In this document: positions 57,516 through 64,000 of the stretch, piece by piece | How the letters are laid out: the number at the start of each line of letters is the position of its first letter | How positions within the stretch are numbered: position 1 is the stretch's first letter | NCBI RefSeq assembly: GCF_026914185.1 | Contig: NC_070559.1 | Span: 4,190,001 to 4,254,000, forward strand | Source: Puccinia triticina | Taxonomy: Eukaryota; Basidiomycota; Pucciniomycetes; Pucciniales; Pucciniaceae | Reading direction: 5' to 3' | DNA length: 64,000 nt | Position numbers and translations under genes: made by a program | The notes under the pieces: generated by a model | The model's database searches: none | What the model was told of the DNA's origin: nothing | Seen by the model: the letters and a program-made list of their open reading frames with translations, nothing else

Positions 57516-59293
57516 ACTGGAAGACTTCCCGTAGGATCTACGCCCCCCAGACAGACTAGAATATCACAGATCTGTCACCCAACAGATCACCTGACAGATC
57601 TGTCCGCCCGTAAGCACACATGATACAAAGAAAGCCAACAGACCTAAAACCTAGACAGCAGTAGACAGCACGCTGGACAACAACCCTTCCTGATACCTCA
57701 ACGCCTCCGAGCTCACCCCTCCCCTCAAAAATCATTGTAAGTTTTTTTTGTTGTGATTCTTGCAATGCTAATTTTAACCTCTCAAGATATCTTGCACCTT
57801 AGGATACATGGACCGAGACGATTTTATTCCTGCTTGTGACGTTCTCCACAATTTTAATGAGGCCAACAAGCAAGCTGATGAAGATGACGAGGGCCTTCTG
57901 GCGATGGCTATAACTGTTTTTCAAGGAAGAAGGCAGCCCGATCGCACGATGTGCACATATCTAACTTGAGCAGACCCTTTCCCAAACCCCCAATCAACTA
58001 GTCCATGGCTCCAAATGCTGAATGCTTCTAACAATCGAGCTTTCATCACTACTGTTGGAATGAATATCAAGACTTTTCGTTACCTCCTGACTCATTTTGC
58101 AAACCGATGGACCGAGCAGACAGTACCCCGCACCGACGTCAAGCAACATGGAGAACCTTGCCTCTATCGTCAATCATTGGATGCAGCAGGCTGCTGAGGC
58201 TTAGTACTTCGCGGCGGCGGCGGCTACGCCCAACCTTTGTCTGATTAGCTGCCAGCCTTGAGAGCCCAATGTCGTGGCTCCAGGCGGCCAGGAGTGGCGC
58301 TTGAAGAGCCTCGGCTGCCTGCAGCCTTTTTTTTTCTCCCTAATGACCCCCCCCCCCCTCCCCGTTTTTTTTGTCAGTTTGACCTGATCATTGATGCTCG
58401 GTGCTCGCAATTTTCAATCAACTGATCATGTATGTCATAGTGCAGGACTAGCACTGAACAATCCCGCGCGCCCAGGAGTCACGTTTGATGGCAAATCACT
58501 GCTTGTCCCATCATCTGAGGAATTCTCTTGCCTGGCAAAATTTTGATTCGCCAGATTCCTGCGAGCTTCTGGGAGAGTTTCTGTCAACCCGGGAACTGGA
58601 GCATAGAGCCGGAAATTGAGGGATCCACCGGGGCCCCTACACCATCACTGAAGGCCAAAATAGATGTTAGCATGTTGCCTGCATTGAGATGAAGAAAGAA
58701 ACATAACTTACTCCTCAAGTTGAGCCTCCAGACGTTGGGGGTTCTGGGTGATCATCAACCCACTTCGCTCCTCTATTTCATGCAAAATCTCCTTAGCTTG
58801 TCAAACGTATTCCGGGGGCGCCGGCGATCCGGTTGCCTTTTTTTCGCAGGCAAGGTTGTGAAATTTGGTTTTGATCGATTCGACTGTACAATTCATACAG
58901 CCAGCACTTTGAGGATATTCGTGGTATGTCTCAAGGACACGGTTCCACTCGTTTTGTCCAATTGGCAGAACTTACAGCGTCAACCAGAGCACACATGTCG
59001 GGGACGCTGTAGCCTTGCAAACCAGCCACTCGTCCGGGACGGTTTACTCGACTGGGTTGGGTGAGGGGAAGTCTGGGGGGCTGGCTGGAATCGAGGGACT
59101 GGGAACGCTGAGGAGGCATTGCAGGCGGGTTGGCTGTTGACGTGTGTTGGGGAGGAGACGCCGGCAGCTGGCGGGGCTGCCTTTTTGGTGGTTCAGCAGC
59201 CTGATCTACCAGGCCCTGGTAGATCTGTTAGTGATAGATCTGTGATATTCTAGTCTGTCTGGGGGGCGTAGATCCTACGGGAAGTCTTCCAGT
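57516..59293. mobile_element. TIR element with 58-bp perfect ends and Harbinger-like remnant
   Basis: Left end ACTGGAAGACTTCCCGTAGG (57516-57573) and right end (59236-59293) are perfect complements over 58 bp. The plus strand holds the start of a PIF/Harbinger-type transposase (57808-58200). The rest of the interior is non-coding. I could not find a matching flanking duplication; the left end abuts other inserted sequence. Confidence 0.82.
57808..58200 (+). pseudogene. PIF/Harbinger-type transposase, N-terminal fragment
   Basis: One frame from ATG at 57808 (MDRDDFIPACDVLHNFNE) to a stop at 58195-58197, interrupted by TGA at 57967-57969. The second part contains SPWLQMLNASNNRAFITTVG, NIKTFRYLLTHF and LYRQSLDAAGC, the pattern that precedes the DDE core in Harbinger-like nucleases. 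The DDE domain itself is absent: a GC-rich, low-complexity sequence follows. It is a truncated, dead gene. Confidence 0.65.
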
Positions 59294-59299
59294 GTTTAA

Positions 59300-60382
59300 G
59301 TTCATTCTTGAACGTTGGGTGGCAAAAGTGCATGCAAGTCACATTGTACAACCTGCTTGATGTTGTTTGAAAGTTGGTGCCCAAGAAAAAGCCTTGAACA
59401 TCAACTTTTGAAAGTACATGTAAGTCATGCATGGCCAACTTGGGATCAAATCACACCTGGCCAACATTGAAACCCCCTATTATGTAGTCTCCGGTAGCCA
59501 TTTGTCTTTCTGTTGACTGGCCTTCATACCAAAGTACAACCTATTGTCCTTGCCTTTGATGCGCTCCTTCGTATCCTTGAGTATTTTTGTTACTTTCCTG
59601 GAGGGGCATTGTTCTTACTGTGATCAGGTTGGAGGGGCTGAGGCGAGCTAGTGATAGTAGATACATCTCTTTTGGATCTTCGAGAGCGGTTTATCGAACT
59701 TTTTGAATCCGGTCTGGTAGAGCTCAAAGGCGAGTTGAGCTGAGAGTCGCGACATCTTTTGGCAGCTTCGAGAGCTGTTTGTAGAGCGCTTTGAGTCCGG
59801 CCCTACCTGGGAGATTTGATGAGGCTGAAAGCGGGATTGCTCGGCAGGCATAGCAGCTTGACCATCCTCCTCAGGCTGGCAAGAAATGCGTGGTGGCCAA
59901 CGAGGCGCAGCAGCCCGTAGGCACTTGAACCATCGGTGGACCGGTTGGTCGTCCGCCTCAGACTTGACGAGGATCAATTCCTGCTGTGATCGAGCAAGGG
60001 GCATGCCATACGCGGTCGGCTTGCTGGCAGGTCGTCGAGTCGGGGACGAGTCTGGTTCCGATTGCGAGTCTGCAAGCGCGGCGTCTTCCGAGTAAAGCAA
60101 GTGGCCGAGTGCACCGATCTCCCGGGGAAGGGGAGTGGGGCCCCGCAGACATGCTCATCGATGTCCATCCCCGGCGACCCGCCGGCCTGCCCGATCCGGC
60201 GGTCTTCGGCCAGCAGCCTCGATGTGACTCGTTCCTTTGTCAACGCAGCACACATTCAAAAGCCCCCTCGTCCCCGCCCACACTTTGCTGCATTCTCCAC
60301 GACCACACACACACACGCACACGCACACCCTCCACCGGCCAACCCAGCCAAGAACCCCACCAGGACTAGAATACATAGGACG
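59300..60382. other. interval ahead of the farnesyltransferase gene
   Basis: 59300-59640 has no gene. A GC-rich minus-strand frame of 150 codons (59648-60100) has no recognisable domain or ATG at its start, and I do not call it. 60100-60382 contains the promoter and 5' UTR of the farnesyltransferase gene, including a CACACACGCACACGCACAC stretch near 60305. Confidence 0.45.
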
Positions 60383-62064
60383 ATGGCCGCAGACGCTCCA
60401 TCCTCCGACCCCGTGGCGCCGACGGTCGAACAAGACAAGCAAAAGGAAGAAGAGCAGAGAACTGAAGAAGAGGCCACCACTGCAGACGAGAAGAAGCCTG
60501 AAGACGAGAAGAAGAAGGAGCAAGAAGAGAACGAGGAGCCGAGCATAGTCGACCAAGAGGAGCTCTGGAAAGACATCACGCCGATCCCGCAGGCGGATGC
60601 CGAGCGGCCGATGGTCGTGATTGCGTACACGCCGGAGTACCGCAAGGCGATGAGCCTGTTCCGGGCGGTGCTGGCGAAGAACGAGTTCTCGGACCGGGCG
60701 CTCAAGCTGACCAGCCTCATCCTCCAATACAACATCGCCCACTACACCGTCTGGTCCGTCTCTCTTTTCTCTCTGCTCGTCATGGTCTGCTGTGGAGAGG
60801 GACTGACCGGGGCGGTTTTCTGTGTCCATGGGTCCGTCCACACAGGCATTATCGCTCCCAGATCCTCAAACACCTCCACACCACCGATCCCGAGGGCCAG
60901 CACATCCAACAAGAGCTGGCCATGCTGAACAAGTACATGGGCGACATGCGCAAGTCCTACCAAGCCTGGTCAGCCCTCTCTGCTTCTCCCCCGACACACA
61001 CACACACACACACACAGCCCATCGGGCAAACCTGACGTTCGGGAAAACTGACTTTGGGTATTGGGGGGATTGTAGGCAGCACCGCGCACTGATGGTCGAG
61101 ATGCTCAAAGACGTGTCCAAGGAAATCGCCTTCGTGGACCAAGTGCTCAAAGCGGATGCCAAGAACTACCAGACATGGACATAGTGAGCCCCTCCTCCCC
61201 TCGACGTCCCCTGCCGCACCGCTGACCGCTTCCATGTCTCCCCGTCGTCATCGAAGTCGACAGAGCCTGTTGTGTCAATACAACCAGCCGGAGATGTGGG
61301 CCGGCGAGCTGCCCACAATCGAGCGTCAGTCCTCCCCCCTCCCCCTCCCAAAAGAAAAATGCTGACTGGAGGCGGGGATGAGCAGGCATGTTAGCGGAGG
61401 ACATCCACAACAACTCGGTGTGGAACCACCGCTTCTTCGTCGTCTTCGACACCTTCCCGCTCCACACGCCCGGCCTAACGAGCGCCCAGTTCGCGGAGAC
61501 GGTGGATCGGGAGGTGGGGTTCGTGAAGGACCAGCTGTTGAAGGCGCCCAACAACCCGAGCGCCTGGAACTTCCTGCGCGGGTAAATCCCGTCTCTCTCT
61601 CTCTGCTGAATGCCTGCAGAAACTGACACGTGCTTGCCCCGATGATTGGAAAAGGGTGCTCAAGCGGGCCAAGAAGCCGTTCGACTCCCTCGAGAGCTTC
61701 GTGCTCCCTCTCACCAAGCCCGCCGCCCAGCTCGACGCCGAGCACGGCTGGCCGGCCGGGCTCAACAGACGTGCAAGTCTGCCCGCGCCGCCGGCGGTCG
61801 AGTTCCTGGCGGACATCTACGCCGGGTCGGGCGCGACCACTGCGCAAGCCTTAGACGTCAGTCCCTCTCCCCTTTTCTCTCTCGCCTCACATCCTGGAGC
61901 TTACCCGCTCCTCGTCGGTTTCCGAAATCCCCCCAAAAAAACAGTTGTATGGTTGGTTGGCCGACACACTCGACCCGATCCACAAAGGCTACTGGCTCTT
62001 CCGCTCCCAAAGAGCCCGCGCCGGCCCTCCCCCAGCGGCCCAGCCCGAGGTGGCGGCCCAGTGA
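60383..62064 (+). CDS. RAM2: protein farnesyltransferase/geranylgeranyltransferase I alpha subunit
   Basis: Seven exons: 60383-60753, 60846-60968, 61076-61183, 61257-61324, 61386-61581, 61655-61856 and 61945-62064. All are GT-AG and in frame, giving 395 aa. The first 55 residues are an acidic, Lys/Glu-rich extension. Then come the alpha-subunit hallmarks WKDITPIPQ, YTPEYRKAMSLFRAVL, ALKLTSLILQYNIAHYTVW and the repeated helical-hairpin motifs NYQTWTYRQSLL, NNSVWNHRFFVVF and NPSAWNFLRGVL. These PPTA repeats wrap around the beta subunit. The enzyme adds farnesyl or geranylgeranyl groups to CaaX proteins such as Ras. It is longer than yeast Ram2 because of the N-terminal tail. It appears intact. 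Confidence 0.95.
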
Positions 62065-62639
62065 GCCGGCCGGTCGACGGCCTTCCGCCCAACTGGGCTC
62101 TCATCACTCCCCATCTGTTCGGTTGGCATCTGTAATCGGTTCTGCTTTATAGGCCATGTCTTATTTTCGGTTTGTGTGCCGCCCATGTATAATGTACTAC
62201 TTGTTCCTCATCGTTCCGCGGGTCATGGTCCGTCCAAGAAGGATGTTCTCGTGATTTGTGTATCGTCTACACATTTAGTTCTCGTTGTTTCCCGCCTCAG
62301 TCGGTGCCTCTTTTTGCTTGGAATGTGCTCCAATCCGTTACCCCGTCCATGTATAATCGTTAGAACTCTACATTGCGGTGACAAAAGGAATCATGGGATA
62401 TGCAGCAGTACAATATACATTAAGACAACGAGCACCACGAGGATGCATGTTGTACACACTGAGGAACAAGCCACCCACAAACACGTGTTTTTTTCAAGTA
62501 AGCAGGTCGTGAGATATCGATGAGAGACTGATACAGTTCGTGGCCGGAGGCGTGGACATGGCAAAGCGATGAAAGAGCAGCGCTACAACAGCAGGGAAAA
62601 AGGGGGAAAAGCTAGACAGGAAATCATGATGGGAATAGG
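62065..62639. other. intergenic region between convergent genes
   Basis: 3' flanks of the farnesyltransferase gene and the opposing minus-strand gene. No additional gene recognised. Confidence 0.5.
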
Positions 62640-63960
62640 TTAGAAGCGTTGGATGAGCGAGGTGAGCCGGATGCCGGACATCATCATCAACTCGTCGATC
62701 GAGAAATGGTCCTGATAGTTCCTGCAAACAGCCCCAGCGATCAGCGGGGTGAGGGCGGGGAGGAAGAGAGGGGCGAGGATACGCACGTCATCTGGTGGAT
62801 GAATTTGCACTGGACCTGGATCTCCTTGACGGCGTCCCTGACCCTGGGGAGGCGAGATGGGGAGCTCTTGATCGCGCAGCTGGGTCTGCGGAAGGGCGAA
62901 CAGGAGATGTCGGAGGAGGAGGAAGAGGTGGTGGTGGTGGTGGAGCGGACGGAGTTGGCCTTCGCCAGCAGGCCGCCGGCCATCAGCCGGTACTTGATCG
63001 GCTTGCGCTTGATCCGCTTCTCTTCCCTCACCGGCTCGAACACCAGCTCGCCGCCTAGTACACAGACACACATCCCTCAGCATCCGCCGCTCTCTCAGAG
63101 ACACGCGTCGAGACTCACCGAGTTGCTGCGGGTCGCCCGCCCACTGCCACGGCATCCGCCACGCATTCTGTGCCCGCGTCCACAGCCGCTATCAACACGC
63201 TGATGTAGTGGAGTGTAAGGAGAGAGAGACGCACGTAGAGCACTTTGGAGAGGAAGGCCAGCTTGGACTCGTACACGAGCGGCTCGTGGTGAGCGGCGGC
63301 CCGGGCGCCGGGCAGGGCGGGATAGGCGAGCGGGTGGATGTGGAAGCTGGCCGGCGGGTGCTGCTGCTGCGGGGCCTGCTGGAGCAGCTTGACGTCCTTG
63401 AGCTTCTGCATGCCCAGCAGCTTGTACACTTTCTGGTCTTTGGAGAGGTCGGTGTAGATCGGGAAGGGGCAGTTCAAGATGGCTATGGTTTCACACCATC
63501 AGTCTTGGGTATGGATGGGGGGGGGGGGGGGGGGGGGGGGCAGAGGGGAGAGACGCACTGCGGTAGCTGTCGATCAGCTGGTAGTTCCCGTTCCCGATCA
63601 CGACCACCTTGACCCCGTTGGCCCGGATCCAATGGCCGGCCTGCCGCTCGTCGTGGCCGTCGGCCGGGGCCGAGCGCTTCGAGAGGCTCGACACACTCGG
63701 CGGGTTCTGTCTGTGGGCGGCGAGTGCGGGCACAAGCTCGCCGTTGGCGATCTTGGAGAGCCGCTTGATGTACCGCTGCGAATAGCCCGACCTGTCTTGC
63801 GCAGAGAGAGGTCAAGAGATGGTCTATGGGGGTGGTAGATCAGGGGGGGCACGACTGACCGGAAGTGGCGGATGAAGATGACGAGGGTCTTGAAGTCCCG
63901 GTCGATGAGCTCCTCGAGCTTGACGGCCTTTCCGGCTCCGTCGACGAGCTCGGCCTGCAT
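62640..63960 (-). CDS. AhpC/TSA-2-like thioredoxin-fold protein, 5' end outside or near window edge
   Basis: Minus-strand exons 63860-63960 (from the first ATG seen), 63559-63791, 63235-63482, 63119-63167, 62787-63054 and 62640-62721, in continuous phase, give at least 326 aa. Motifs fit the peroxiredoxin-like AhpC-TSA_2 (PRXL2) family: LVIFIRHFRSGYSQRYIKRL, KVVVIGNGNYQLIDSYR, CPFPIYTDLSKDQKVYKLLG, WAGDPQQLGGELVFEP and CKFIHQMTNYQDHFSIDEL. The CxxC-like site expected after FRHF reads SGYS, so both redox cysteines are Ser. The insertion of about 50 residues before CKFIHQ is Ser/Arg-rich. A CCCCAG acceptor at 63979-63984 suggests that the exon starts before the ATG and that the true start is beyond 64000. 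It is tail to tail with RAM2. Confidence 0.82.
63519..63540. repeat. poly-G run in an intron
   Basis: An uninterrupted run of 22 or so G, on the minus strand a poly-C tract inside the intron between the exons at 63559-63791 and 63235-63482. Its length may be uncertain in the assembly. Confidence 0.9.
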
Positions 63961-64000
63961 GGCCTGCTGGAGATGGATCTGGGGGGAGGAGGGGCTGGGC

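Noticed and set aside
59648..60100. 150-codon minus-strand ORF ahead of RAM2
   Set aside because: No ATG at the start, no domain, and overlapping open frames in all phases due to high GC. A first exon remains possible but cannot be supported.
60062..60382. N-terminal extension of RAM2 upstream of 60383
   Set aside because: The frame is open but lies before a good ATG context followed by the conserved protein. The upstream sequence looks like 5' UTR with CA repeats.
61166..61629. Long minus-strand ORFs across RAM2 exons
   Set aside because: Shadows of GC-rich coding sequence; the plus-strand spliced protein explains the region.

Overview
This is a repeat-rich nuclear contig from a fungus, most likely a basidiomycete and probably a rust (Pucciniales). 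The evidence is many short GT-AG introns in the conserved genes, DUF6589-type and RecQ-type proteins typical of basidiomycetes, and a host gene set that includes 60S P2, 40S S15 and farnesyltransferase alpha. Genes are sparse and sit between nested, decayed mobile elements. No CRISPR, operon or other prokaryotic structure is present. All splice models below were built by hand from frame continuity and splice sites.

Layout. 1-4.0 kb: decayed Ty1/Copia element. 5.6-9.1 kb: a GGAGTG-repeat TIR element and two short members of a new TIR family. 9.5-12 kb: a five-exon secreted-protein gene and a broken conserved fungal gene. 12-17.8 kb: MITEs and minisatellites. 18.7-21.4 kb: 5'-truncated Ty3/Gypsy element with its 3' LTR. 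22-33.5 kb: mainly repeats, including a PIF/Harbinger-like element packed with CCGGTCAT motifs. 34.1-35.6 kb: divergent ribosomal protein genes for P2 (minus) and S15 (plus). 36.2-43.3 kb: a 7.1-kb element carrying two intact convergent multi-exon genes. 45.1-48.3 kb: giant foldback element. 53.0-57.5 kb: hAT element interrupted by a Helitron-type helicase fragment. 57.5-59.3 kb: element with a Harbinger-transposase remnant. 60.4-64 kb: GC-richer host genes, farnesyltransferase alpha (plus) and an AhpC/TSA-2-like thioredoxin-fold protein (minus, running off the window).

Main discovery. The interval 36192-43292 begins with CTAACTTAAC, ends with GTTAAGTTAG, and is flanked by an exact 9-bp direct repeat (CATATTGCT). 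It carries a DUF6589-like 874-aa protein and a RecQ-like 828-aa helicase, tail to tail with 3 bp between their stop codons. Three short elements with the same type of ends are also flanked by 9-bp direct repeats: 7989-8653 (GGATCAGAG, exact), 32930-33477 (GAATTGGCC, exact) and 8999-9071 (CAACGGG[C/G]G, one mismatch). I infer a DNA transposon family in which the DUF6589 protein and/or the RecQ helicase supplies mobility and short hairpin-ended derivatives are carried along. I do not know of a described element with this combination, but I could not search.
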